64,000 bases of DNA from positions 3,756,001 through 3,820,000 of the forward strand of contig OX359202.1 in the NCBI GenBank assembly GCA_947172415.1, written 5' to 3'. The number at the start of each line of letters is the position of its first letter. Within the stretch, counting starts at the first letter, position 1. Position numbers and translations under genes: made by a program. This stretch comes from Chondrosia reniformis (taxonomy: Eukaryota > Porifera > Demospongiae > Chondrillida > Chondrillidae). Under the pieces are notes generated by a model. The model was not told where the DNA came from. It saw only the letters and a list, made by a program, of their open reading frames with translations, and made no database searches. Positions 10,061-22,405 of the stretch are shown here, in pieces.

Positions 10061-13000
10061 GCTAGTTGTGTACCAGTCGTATGTACTAGTTGCATGTACT
10101 AGTTTTATGTACTAGATCTATTTACTATATTGATGCACTATTCATATGTACTAGTTATATATTTATGTACTAATTACATGTAGTAGATGTGTACTAGTTA
10201 TAGGTCCTAGTTTTATGTACTCATTCTATGTACTAGTAGTTGTATGAACTACTTGTATATACTATGTTTATGTACTATTTATATGTACTAGTTATATTTT
10301 TCTGTATTAGTTATATGTGGTAGATGTGTGTACTAGTGATATGTACTAATTGCAAGTACTAGTTGTATGTACCAGTTGTATGTACTAATTGTATGTATAT
10401 ACTAGTTTTATGGACTAGCTATGTACTGGTTGGATGTTCTAATTGTATGTACTAGTTGTATGTACTAGTTTTATGTACTATTTATAATTATTTGGAAAAA
10501 CTGTAGGTACTAGTTATATGTAGTATATAGGTGTATGTACTATTTATATGTTCTAGTTGCCTTTCCTAGTTATGTGTAGTAGTTATGTACTAGTTGAATA
10601 TACAAGTTGTACGTTCTAGCATTTTGTACTCATTCTGTGAGCTAGTTGTATATACTAGTTTCTAGTTGTATGTACTAGTTTTGTGTACTAGTTTTATGTA
10701 CTAGTCTTATGTACTAGTTGTATATACTATTAAAAATAACAAGGTATGTGTATTTACTAGTTATATGTAGTATGTGTATGTACTAATTATATGTCCTAGC
10801 TGTTTATCGTAGTTGTATGGACTAGTTGAATGTACTAGCTGTTTGTACTAGTTGACTGTACCATTCATAATTACTGGGTATATGAGTATTTAATAGTTAT
10901 ATGTAGTAGATGTATGTACTAGTTATCTGGCCTAGTTGTTTGTCCTAGTTGTATGGACTAGTTTAATGTACTAGTTGTATGTACTAGTTTTATGTGCTAG
11001 TCGCATGTAGTAGTTATAAGTACTACTTACTAGTTGTATGAACTAGTTGTCCCTATTAATTTTATGTACTAGTTGTATGTACTAGTTGAATGTAAAATAC
11101 CAGTTATATGTACTAGTTAAAAGTACTAATTATATATATATACTAGTTGTATGTACTAGTTTCTGGTTGTATTTACAAGTTTTATATACTACTTGTATGT
11201 ACTATGTGGATGCACTATTTATTTGAACTAGTTATATTTTTATGTATTAGTTATATGTAGTAGGTGTTTTTTCTAGTTATATATCCAAGTTGTATGCACT
11301 AACTGTATGTACTAGTTGTATGTACTATTTATATTTTTTAAGTATATGCATATGTACTCGTTATATGTAGTAGGTGTATGTACAAGTTATATGTCCTAGT
11401 TGTTTGTCCTAGTTGTATGTACTAGTTGAATGTACTAGTTATATGTACTAGTTACTAGTTGTATGAACTAATTGTACTTACTAATTATAAATACTAGTTG
11501 TAGGAATTTAATTGTATGTACTGGTTTTATGAACTAGTTGTATGTACTAGTTGTATGTACTAGTTGCATATACTGGTTATATGTACTAGTTAATAGTTGT
11601 GTGAACTAGTTTTACGACTTAATTTTAAATACTAGTTGTATGAACTAGTTGTTTGTATGTAATAGTTGAATGAACTAGTTAAATGTAGTAGTGGTATGGT
11701 TCTTGGTTCTTGTCCTAGTTATACTAGGTTCTAGGAAGGTACTGGTTGTATGTAGTAGATAATAGTTTTATGTACTAGTTGGATGTACTATTTATAATTA
11801 TTAGGTAAAAGTGTATGTACTAGTTATATATAGTAGGTGTATGTACTATTTATATATCCTAGTTGTTCTTCCTAGTTGTGTGTAGCAGTTATATACTAGT
11901 TGAATATACAAGTTGTACGTTCTAGTATTATGTACTCTTTCAGTGAGCTACTTCTATATACTAGTTTCTAGTTGTATTTACTACTTGTTTGTACTAGTTG
12001 TATGTACTAGTTGTATGTACTATTTATAATTACAAGATATGTGTATTTACTAGGTATATGTAGTAGATGTATGTACTAGTTATATGTCCTAGTTGTATGG
12101 ACTATTTGAATGTACCAGTTGTATGTACTAATTGTATGTGCTAGGTGTGTGTACTATTTGGTATGTCCTAGTTGTATGTACTCTTTGTATGTACTAATAA
12201 TGTACCAGTTGTACTTAATAGTTGTATGTATGTTCTATATAGTATTACATACTCGTTCTATGAACTAGTAGTAACTACTAGTTTCTAACTGTATGTACTA
12301 GTTGTAAGTACTAGTTGTATGTACTATGTGTATGTACCAGTTGTTGATTCTTGTACTAGTTATACTATGTACTAGGTAGGTTCTATTTGTATGTACTAGA
12401 TACTTGTTGCATTTCCTGGTTGTATGAACTAGTTTTATGAACAAGTTGTATATACTTTTTATATGTACTAGTTATATGTTCCAGTTATATGTACTAGTTT
12501 TATGTACTAGTAGTATGTACTAGTTATATTTACAAGCTGTATTAATCATTTGTGTGTACTAATTGTACGCACTAGTTGTATGTACTAGTTGTAGGTTCTA
12601 GTACTAGTTAAACTAGGTACTAGGTAGGTACTATATAGTTTTATGTACTAGAAACTACTTGTTTGTACTTGTTATATGAAGTAGTTATATGACCTGCTTG
12701 TATATACCAGTTGTATGTCCTAGTTGTATGTACCAGGTGTATGTCCTAGCCGATTGTACTATTTACTAGTTTTATGTACAAGTTGTGGGTAGTAGTTTAG
12801 TGTACTAGTTGTATGTTTTCGTTACTATTTGTATGTACTAGTTATATGTGCTAATTATATCTACTAATTGTATGTACAAGTGCAAGTACTAGTTGCATGT
12901 ACATGTTGAGCATACTAGTTAAATGTACTAGTTGTATGTACTCGTTACTAGTTGATAGTAGTAGTTGTATGTACTAGTTTTATGTACAGGATCCAGTTAT

Positions 13001-16000
13001 ATGTACTAGTTGAAGGTAATAGTTGTATTTATTGGTTGCAAGTAAGATTCGTATGTCCTATTTGCATGTACTAGTTGTATGTACTAGTTGTATGTACTAT
13101 TTGTATGAACTAATTGTATGTACAAATTGTATATACTAGGTGTGTGTAGTAGTTGTATGTTCTAATTGTTTGTACTAGTTCTATGTACTAATTGTATGTT
13201 CTGGTTATGTACTAGTTATATGAATTAGTTTTAAGTACTAGTTGTATGTACTGTTTATATATACTGGTTATATGTACCAGTTATATGTACTATGTTTTAT
13301 GTACTAGTAGTATGTACTAGTTATATTTACTAGCTCTATGTACTATTTGTGTGTACTAATTGTATGCACTAGTTGTATGTACTAGCTGTGTGTACTAAAT
13401 ACTATTTGTATGCACTAGTCGAATGTAGTAGTCATTTCTACCAGTTGTATGTATAAGTAGTGAGTAATTGTTGTATGTACTAGTTATATGTACTAGTTGT
13501 AGGTACTATTTGTAAGTCCTAGGTATATGTGTATGTACTGGTTGTATGTAGTAGGTGTATGTACTAGTTATATGTCCTAGTTGTTTGTACTAGTTGTATG
13601 TACTATTTGTGTGAACTGTTAGGATGTACTAGTTGTATGTACTAATTGCATGTACTAATTGTATGAACTAGTTTTATGAACTTGTTCTATCTATATTTAC
13701 AAGTTGTAGGTACTAGTTATATGTAGCAGATGTATGTACTATTTGTATCTACTGTTTATATGTACTATGTGTATGTACTATTTATAAGTACCAGTGATAT
13801 GTATGTAGTAGTTATATGTTTTTGAACGAGTTATATATACTAGTTGTATGCAATAGCTGTATGTACTAGTTGTATGTGCTATTTATAATTACAATTTATT
13901 ATAATTTATAAGGTATATATGTATTTACTAGTTATATGTAGTTGGTGTATGTACTAGTTATATATACTAGTTGTTTGTCCTAGTTGTATGTACTAGTTGA
14001 ATGTTCTAGTTATATGTACTAGTTATTGGTTGTATGAACTAGTTGTATGTACTGTTTTATGAACTAGTTGTATGTACTAGTTGTAAGTACTAGTTGCATG
14101 TACTGGTTATATGTACTAGTTACTAGTTGTGTGAACTAGTTGTACGACCTAATTGTAAAAACTAGTTGTATGACCTAGTTGCTTGTATTTAATAGTTGTA
14201 TGAACTAGTTAAATGAACTAGTTTTATGTATATATTAGTTGTATGTAAAAGTTTCTAGTTGCATGTACTAGTTTTATGTACTCGTTCTATGTACTAGTAG
14301 TTGTGTGAACTACTTGTATTTACTATGTTTATGTTGTATTTATATGTACTAGTTATATTTTTATGTATTAGTTATATGTGGTATATGTGTATACTAGTTA
14401 TATATACTAATTGCAAGTACTAGTTGTAAATACTAGTTTAATGGACTAGTACTAGTTATATTTACTAGTTGTATGTACTAGTTATGTACCAGTTGTATGT
14501 ACTAGTTGTGTGTATATACTAGTTATAAATAATAGCTATGCACTAGTTGTATATACAAGTTGTACGTTCTAGTATTATGTATTAGTTCTATGAACAAGTT
14601 GTATGTACTAGTTTCTAGTTGTATATACTAGTTGTATGTATTAATTATATGTACTATGTGTGTGTACTCTTTATAAGTGCCAGTTATATGTGTATTTACT
14701 GGTGATATGTTTGTGCACTAGGTATATGTACTAGTTGTATGCACTCGCTGTATGTACTAGTTGTGTGTACTATTCATAATTACTATGTATATGTGTAGTT
14801 AGTAGTTATATGTAGTAGATGTATATACTAGTTATATATCCTTTTTGTTTGTCCTAGTTCTATGGACTAGTTGAATGTTCTAGTTGTATGTACTAATTGT
14901 ATGTGCTAGGTGTGGGTACTATTTGGTATGTACTAGTTGTATGTACTAGTTGTATGTACTATGGGTATGTACCAGTTGTTAATTCTTGTACTAGTTATAC
15001 TATGTACTAGTTAGGTTCTATTTGTATGTACTAGATACTTGTTGCAAGTCCTAGTTGTATCAACAAGTTTTACGAACTAGTTGTATGTAACTGTTTATAT
15101 GTACTAGTTACATGTACCAGTTAAATATACTAGTTTTATGTACAAATGGTATGTACTAGTTATATTTACTAGCTGTATGTACTATTTGTGTGTACTAATT
15201 GTATGCACTAGTTGTATGTACTAGTTGTAGGTTCTAGTACTAGTTAAACGAGGTACTAGATAGTTACTATATAGTTCTATGTACTAGAAACTACTTGTAT
15301 GTGCTTGTTAGATAAATTAGTTATATGACCTAGTTAAATATACCAGTTGTATGTCCTAGTTGTATGTACCAGGTGTATGTCCTAGCTGATTGTACTATTT
15401 ACTTGTTTTATGTACAAGTTGTGTGTAGTAGTTCAAGGTACTAGTTTTATGTTTTCGTTACTAGTTGTATCTTCTATTTGTATGTACTAGTTATATATAC
15501 TAGTTACTAGTTGTATGAACTAGTTGTACCTATTAATTTTATGTACTAGTTGTATGTACTAGTTGTATGTATATACCAACTGTATGTACTAGTTAATTGT
15601 ACTAATTTTATATATATACTAGTTGTATGTACTAGTTTCTAGTTGTATGTACTGTGTGTATGTACTTTTCATATATTCTAGTTATATGTTTATGTATTAG
15701 TTTTAAGAATTAAATGCATGTACTATTTTTATAAACTAGTTATAGGTGTATGTACTGTTTACATGTAGTAGTTGTATGTACAAGTTGTATGTACTAGTTT
15801 CCTGTACTGGTTGTATGTGCTAGCTGTATGTACTGGTGACTAATTGTATGTACTATTTATATGTACTATTTATATGTTATGTACTACTTGTATGTACTAG
15901 CTGTATGTGTTGGTTGTATGTACTAATTGTATGTACTTGTTTTATGGACTAATACTAGTTATATTTACTAGTTGTAGGTGCTAGTTGTATGTGGTAGTTG

Positions 16001-16989
16001 TATGTACTAATTGTATGTACTAGTTTGATGTACTAGTTGTATGTACTAGTTGTATTTACTAGATATGAACCAATTGTATGTACAAGTTGTATGCACTAGT
16101 TGTTTGTACTCGCTTTATAATAGTTTTATGAAGTAATTGTATGTCATCGTCGCATGTACTGGTTATATGTACAAGTTGCTAGTTGTGTGAACTAGTTGTA
16201 CGTACTAATTTTATGTACTAGTTGTATGTACTCTTTGCATATATATACTAGTTTTATCTTTTAGTATTTGCTAGTTTCTAGTTGTATGTACAAGTTTTAT
16301 GTAGCCGTTCTATGTTCTAGTTGTATGTACTATTTATAATTACTGGTATATGTGTATGTACTAGTTGTATGTAGTAGGTGTAGTACTAGTTATATGTTCT
16401 AGTTGTTTGTACTAGTTGTATGTTCTAGTTGAAAGTACTAGTTGTATGTACTAGTTGTATGTTCTATTTCTGTGTACTGTTAGGATGTATTAGTTGTATG
16501 TACTAATTGCATGTACTAGTTGTAAGCACTAGTTTTATTAAGTGGTTCTATTTATATTTACAAGTTGTAGGTACTAGTTATATGTAGTAGATGTATGTAC
16601 TATTTGTATGTACTATGTGTACGTTTTATTTAAAAGTATCCGTTATATGTATGTAGTAGCTATATGTTTGTGAACTAGTTATATATACTAGTTGTATGCA
16701 CTAGCTGTATATACTAGTTGTATGTATTATTTATAATTACAAGGTATATGTGTATTTATATACTAATTATATGTAGTTGGTGTATGTACTAGTTATATAT
16801 TCTATGTACTAGTTGAATGTACTAGTTATATGTACTAGTTACTAGTTGTATGAACTACTTGTACGTACTAAATGTAAATACTAGTTGTATGAACCAGTTG
16901 TATGTACTAGTTTCTAGTTGCATGTGCTAGTTTTATGTACTGGTTATATACACTATATGGATGCACTATTCATATTTACTATTTATATT
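10061..16989 (+). repeat. 13-bp satellite, forward array, segment 3
   Basis: About 6.9 kb of satellite with no gene. It includes two copies of the ~330-bp block beginning CTGTTAGGATGTA (13616 and 16478) and copies of the CCAGTTGTTGATTC block (about 12337, and a variant near 14981). Confidence 0.95.
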
Positions 16990-17364
16990 TATTTCCTATT
17001 TATATGTTGTAGCGATCTATGCATGGCTTCATGTTACGAGTATATATATATATATATAAATAAATATATATATAATACGAGTTCATACGTAACTATTATA
17101 ACACATTTTATACGTCGATATATGTATAATACGAGTTCAAACCAACTATTGTAACACTTAATTTATACATCAATACATCATTTTTGCAAATGGCGGCGTT
17201 CAGGAAGCTTTAGTTAATGAAGCCTTTCTGTCGCTATTTATAATTTTCAGGACACTTAAGTGTCCTCAATCATTAGGATTAAGAATAGTATATCAAAGAC
17301 CAACGATGCGGCCAAGTAGTTCAAGTAAATTCTGGGGGGTAGTCCTACGAGTTTTTAAACTCGA
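16990..17364 (+). mobile_element. Hairpin-ended ~400-bp repeat family, copy 1
   Basis: Non-satellite insertion shared with 33351-33749, and in inverted form with 53685-54551 and 60075-60341. Common parts are CTTCATGTTACG, a (TA)n tract, two TAATACGAGTTCA-like words, TTTGCAAATGGCGG, GGAAGCTTTAGTTAA, GATGCGGCCAAGTAGTT and a terminal hairpin CGAGTTTTTAAACTCG (17348-17363). It has no coding capacity. The left end is diverged and placed approximately. The superfamily is unknown: the subterminal hairpin recalls Helitrons, but the usual TC and CTRR ends are not evident. Confidence 0.75.
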
Positions 17365-19442
17365 ACTACTTGTTTTATGTATTAGGTATATGTGGTAGAT
17401 GTGTGTACTAGTTATATGTTCCAATTGCAAGTACTTGTTGTATATACCAGTTGTATGGACAAGTACTACTTATATTTACTAGTTGTAGGTACTAGTTGTA
17501 TGTACTAGTTGTATGTACAAGTGGTAGGTTTTTGTACTAGTTATACTAGGTGCTAGGAATGTACTAGTTGGATGTAGTAGATACTAGTTGTATGTACTAG
17601 TTGTATGTACTATATATAATTATTAGGTAAAAGTGTATGTACTAGTTATGTGTACTAGTTGTCTGTACTAGTTATATGTACTACTTGCATGTACCTGTTG
17701 TATGTACTAGTAGTATATACTAGCTGTAGGTTCTAGTCCTAATTCTACTAGGTACTGGGGAGGTACTAGTTGTATACACTAGACATTGGTTTTATGTACT
17801 AATTGTATGTACTACTTTATTCTACTCGTTACATTTGTATGAACTGGGTGTATGTACTAGTTGTTTGTACTAGTTGTACGTTCTATTTATATGTTCTATA
17901 TATGTGTGTATGTTTTAGGTATATGTACTACTTGTATGTACTAGCTGTATTAGCTGGTTGTATGCTCTAATTCTATATAATAGTTGAATGTACTAGTTGT
18001 ATGTACTAGATATGAACCAGTTGTATGTGTGCCCTAGTTCCTTGTACTTGCTAAATACTAGTTTTATGAACTAGTTGTATGAACTAGTTGTATATACTAG
18101 TTGTATGTACTAGTCGCATGTACTAGTTATATGTACTAGTTGTACCTACTAATTTTATGTACTAGTTGTGTGTACTCTTTATATGTATATACTAGTTTTA
18201 TGTACTAGTTAAATGTGGTAGTGTTATCTATATATATACTATTTGTATGGAATAGTTTCTAACAGTTTTATGTACCCCTTCTATGTACTAGTTGTATGTA
18301 CTATTTATAATTACTAGATATATGTGTATGTACTAGTTGTATGTAGTAGGTGTGTGTACTAGTTATATGTCCTAGTTTTTGTACTAGTTGTATGTTCTAG
18401 TTGAATGTACTAGTTGTATGTACTAGTTGTATGTTCAATTTGTGTGTACTGTTAGGATGTACTTGTTATATGTACTAATTGCATGTACTAGTTGTATGCA
18501 CTAGTTTTATGAAGTAGTTCTCGCTATATTTACAAGTTGTAGGTACTAGTTATATGTAGCAGATGTATGTACTATTTGTATGTACTATGTGTATATACCT
18601 TTTATAAGTACCAGTTATATGTATGTAGTAGCTATATGTTTGTGAACTGGTTATATATACTAGTTGTATGCACTAGCTGTATGTACTAGTTGTAAGGACT
18701 ATTTATAATTACAAGGTATATGTGTATTTACTAGCTATATGTAGTTGGATGTGTGTACTGGTTATCCTAGTTGTTTGTCCTAATTGTAGGGACTAGTTGA
18801 ATGTACTAGTTTTACGTACTAGTTACTAGTTGTATCAACTAGTTGTACGTACTAATTGTAAATACTAGTTTTATGAAACTAGTTGTATGTACTAGATTTA
18901 TGAACTAGTTGTATGTACTAGTTGCATGTACTGGTTAATAGTACTAGTTAATAGTTGTGTGAACTAGTTGTACGACCTAATGTTAAATACTAGTTGTATG
19001 AACTAGTTGTTTGTGTATAATAAGTTGTATGAACTAGTTAAATGTACTAGTGTTATGGTATATTAGTTGCATGTACCAGTTTCTATTTGCATGTACTACT
19101 TTTATATGTACTAGTTATATATACTATATGGATGCACTATTAATATGTACTAGTTATATATTTATGTACTAATTATATGTTCTAGGTGTGTGCTAGTTAT
19201 AGGTCCTAGTTTTATGTACTCGTTGTATTGATTAGTAGTTGTATGAACTACTTGTATGTACTATGGTTATGTACTATTTATATGTACTGGTTATATTTTT
19301 ATGTATTAGTTATATGTGGTAGATGTGTGTACTAGTTATATGTACTAATTGCAAGTACTAGTTGTATATACTAGTTGTATGGACGAGTTATATTTACTAG
19401 TTGTAGATACTAGTTGTATGTACTAGTTGTATGTATATACTA
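17365..19442 (+). repeat. 13-bp satellite, forward array, segment 4
   Basis: About 2.1 kb of satellite with no gene. It contains the ~330-bp block beginning CTGTTAGGATGTACT (18449). It ends with GTATATACTA (19433-19442), which recurs at 20911-20920 on the far side of the next LINE. Confidence 0.95.
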
Positions 19443-20910
19443 GTTTTTATTATTTTTTTATTTTTATTTTATTTTTATTTCTCTCTCAATAATAATTAAC
19501 CAATTTTTTAAAACAAATAAAAAAGTGTTGTAGAAACTAATCTGTGAAAATTATAATACAATATTAACATAAAGTTAACGTTTAAATGCAATCAATGAAT
19601 AAATTTGTACACATAAATAGCTAATAATTATTACATTGAAAAGTACAATGTACGTACGTACTGAAATGTTTCAGTTAAAGGGACAAAAACAGCTCAAGTC
19701 ATATTGTTTAAAAGTTACATGCCTAATCGTCTAAGGACCAACCTGGCCCTCAGAGGTGGCAAGGGGTATGTCCCTGGCGAAACCACATGGTCTTTTGGAT
19801 CTGGAGCCTCTGATGGCCATGATTGCTGATCTGATCAATGCGAATGAGGTCCTACATCGAAGCCACCCCATCACTTGGGAGTAGTGCAGTTTTCTTTTCT
19901 TTGCAATGGCATCAGCCACCCTTCTGAAAAAGACAGTGCACTCTCTTACCATACCCCCTGTTGTTGACAAGACTAGGGGGTTGAACACTCCTCGTTCAAC
20001 TTCCCTCACTCTTTCGCCATACTCTCTCTTCTTGATTCCTTCATGCATCTTGTACAGAGCTGCCAGGTCTCTGTTGCAGTAGGTGGGGGCATTTGGGTGG
20101 AAAACCTTTACGTCAAGAAAGGCCTCCTGACCTCTGCTCCAGAAACCGTTTGCTCTGATGTCCAGTCTTGCCTCATCCTACCTAATGGCGGTACGTGGTC
20201 GGATGTGCTCACCATCTAGGGCCTGCAGCCCTGGCTCCACAGAAACGTTGTGGCATACTTCCCTCAGCAGTTCTACCGCTAAGTCACGGATCTCATTGTG
20301 CCCTAGGGTAGGTAGACCACCCTTGTGGCAAGACATTGCATGATCAACTGAGAATGGAGTACCACATGCAAATGTTGAACTCACGTTCTGTATGGTCCAG
20401 CCGTAGTGCAAACTGATGGCATCCCTAAAGGCACCCTTGCTGAGGCAGAAACCATGCTCTTCCACAGGGAGAGTGGAAATCCAAGATAATGCACCTGTCT
20501 CACTAGCACATTCGAGCAATCTACATGCTGCTGGTTGCAGCTGGTCGTAGACTCATTTGCCTCGTCTGTTTGCCTTTCAATCCTTGCTTTTCTCACTTCA
20601 GCCTTGGCCAGGTTGTTTGCTGTAGGGTCCGCTGTGAAGGTGCTTTCCTGTGCATTGAGGAATTAACCAGGGGGGCTGTTACCTGTTTGGATGCTTCATA
20701 CTCATGGTTGCACACTGCGACTGGGTTCACAAGACCCATTCCCCCCAGTCTTGCTGGGAGGGCCAGTAGTGCTCTTTCCACTTTTGAGCAAGGCGATCGT
20801 CCAGTCAGTGCAGGGTTGAACTTTTGATGGATGACATTCTCCAGAGGCTGAAGGCAGGGACCACACTGTGGAATGGTTCTAAGGAGGTAGGTCCATAACA
20901 TTTTTCCATT
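19443..20910 (-). mobile_element. 5'-truncated LINE, 3' end with restriction-like endonuclease
   Basis: A minus-strand LINE of 1468 bp bounded by a 10-bp direct repeat GTATATACTA (19433-19442 and 20911-20920). The left edge on the + strand is T-rich (19445-19480); read on the minus strand it is an A-rich AAAAT-type 3' tail, as expected for the end of a LINE. Only the C-terminal part of the polyprotein is present. Confidence 0.85.
19731..20901 (-). pseudogene. LINE polyprotein C-terminus: post-RT region, zinc-binding motif and PD-(D/E)XK-type endonuclease
   Basis: Read 20901 to 19731. The region just after the RT is recognisable by LPARLGGMGLVNP. Next comes a basic helix region (KARIERQTDEANES), then a zinc-binding motif of form C-x-C-G...H-A-x-x-C followed by GGLPTLGHNEIRD. 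Next is an endonuclease-like stretch with LDIRANGFW, GQEAF and DVKVF (about 20075-20150), consistent with a PD-(D/E)XK active site. The end has MGWLRCRTSFALIRSAIM. Frame changes occur near 20520-20595, and one in-frame stop is at 20178-20180. The RT domain is absent because of truncation. I recognise the family from similar proteins in cnidarian and other invertebrate genomes; the clade name is uncertain. It is nonfunctional. Confidence 0.8.
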
Positions 20911-20920
20911 GTATATACTA

Positions 20921-21659
20921 CTTGTATGTACTAGTTATATTTACTAGTTGTAGGTACTAGTTGTATGTACTAGTTGTATGTATATACTAGTTGTATGTAC
21001 TAGCTATGTACTGGGGTTGTATGTTCTAGTTGTATGTACTAGTTGTATGTACAAGTGGTAGGTTCTTGTACTTGTATCTGCTTGTACTTGAATGTGTTGA
21101 CTTGTGTGTAGTAGTTATGTACTATTTGAGTATACAAGTTGTACGTTCTAGTATTATGTACTCATTCTGTGAGCTAGTTGAATATACTAGTTTCTAGTTG
21201 TATGTACTAGTTGTATGTACTAGTTTTATATACTAGTTTTATGTCCTAGTTGTATGAACTAGTTTTATCTATTAGTTGTATGTACAAGTTTTATGTACTA
21301 TTTATAATTACAAGGTATGTGTATTTACTAGTTATATGTAGTAGGTGTATGTACTATCTATAAGTGTAGGTTATATGTGTAGTTACTGGTAATATATTTG
21401 TCTACTAGTTATATGCACTTGTGTTATGCACTAGCTTTATGTACTAGTTGTATTTTCTATTTATAATTACTAGGTATATGTGTATTTACTAGTTAAATGT
21501 AGTAGATGTATGTACTAGTTATATATCCTAGTTTTTGTCCTAGTTGTATGGACCAGTTGAATGTACTAGTTGTATATACTAATTGTATGTGCTAGGTGTG
21601 TTTACTATTTGGTATGTACTAGTTATGTACCAGTTGTACGTAATAGTTGTATGTATATA
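20921..21659 (+). repeat. 13-bp satellite, forward array, segment 5
   Basis: About 740 bp of satellite between the minus-strand LINE and the hairpin insertion. It contains no gene. Confidence 0.95.
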
Positions 21660-22405
21660 GAGAATAAAAAAATTCTACAAAAATAGTGAAGATGTTGGGA
21701 TGGCACAAAAAGCACAGAAACAAGAAAGGGATTTTACACAGTGAAGCATTAGCCATATATGCATGATTCATACAACACCTTTGCTTGTAGGATTCATGCA
21801 TAGCTAATGCTTCACTGTGTAACATCCCTTTCTTGTTTCTGTGCTTTTTGTGCCATCCCTTACATCTTCACTATTTTTGTAGAAAATTTTTGGTGTTCTC
21901 TTGTTTCTGTTCATTTTATGGAGCATAAGCTAGAAATTCTAAACCCATTTTGGTTACACAATCGTAGACTGAATATGACGTCTTTAAAATGACGAATTTT
22001 TTGAGGCCTTGACTCAGAGGCCATGAAAATCGTCATACTCAATAATAACATTATCGCTCTCGCTTCTCCAAAAAATGCAGCTCGGAAAATTTAGAGTATA
22101 TTCGCCTAAGTAGTAGTCCTAACGCTTATTTCTTTTTTTAGTTACAGCGGGCGAAGAAGACAAAGAAGAAGATGAAGAAAAAAAAGGGAAAATGGGAAAT
22201 TTCAAACTTTGTTCATTTGATAGGGGAACACGGTTGCCTCCCTTAAAGGCCAGTTGATAGCATGTTTATAGCATGTTTAACTATGCATAGCCTTTTTCGG
22301 CGATTTTCAGCCTATTTCGAATTTTCGCTAATATACAAATGTATACGGAAAACAAAACAACCCGTATCATCCCTACATAGAGAGTACTACCGTATTCTCT
22401 GATAC
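21660..22405. mobile_element. Unclassified insertion beginning with a long hairpin
   Basis: Non-satellite DNA of about 745 bp. The first 230 bp form a long inverted repeat (listed separately). The rest includes a shorter inverted word pair, ATGACGA and TCGTCAT, around GAGGCC repeats (about 21988-22038), and a purine-rich tract (about 22150-22200). No protein motif was recognised in any frame. Confidence 0.6.
21673..21884. repeat. Inverted repeat with arms of about 85-100 bp
   Basis: The left arm starts TTCTACAAAAATAGTGAAG (21673) and contains GGCACAAAAAGCACAGAAAC. The right arm ends with the complementary CTTCACTATTTTTGTAGAA (21884) and contains GTTTCTGTGCTTTTTGTGCC. The centre is near 21780. 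The two short frames here (21619-21825 minus and 21807-21992 plus) are mirror readings of the arms, not genes. Confidence 0.85.

Noticed and set aside
16990..17364. Helitron assignment for the ~400-bp family
   Set aside because: A subterminal hairpin is present, but the 5' TC and 3' CTRR ends and an A/T insertion site could not be shown.
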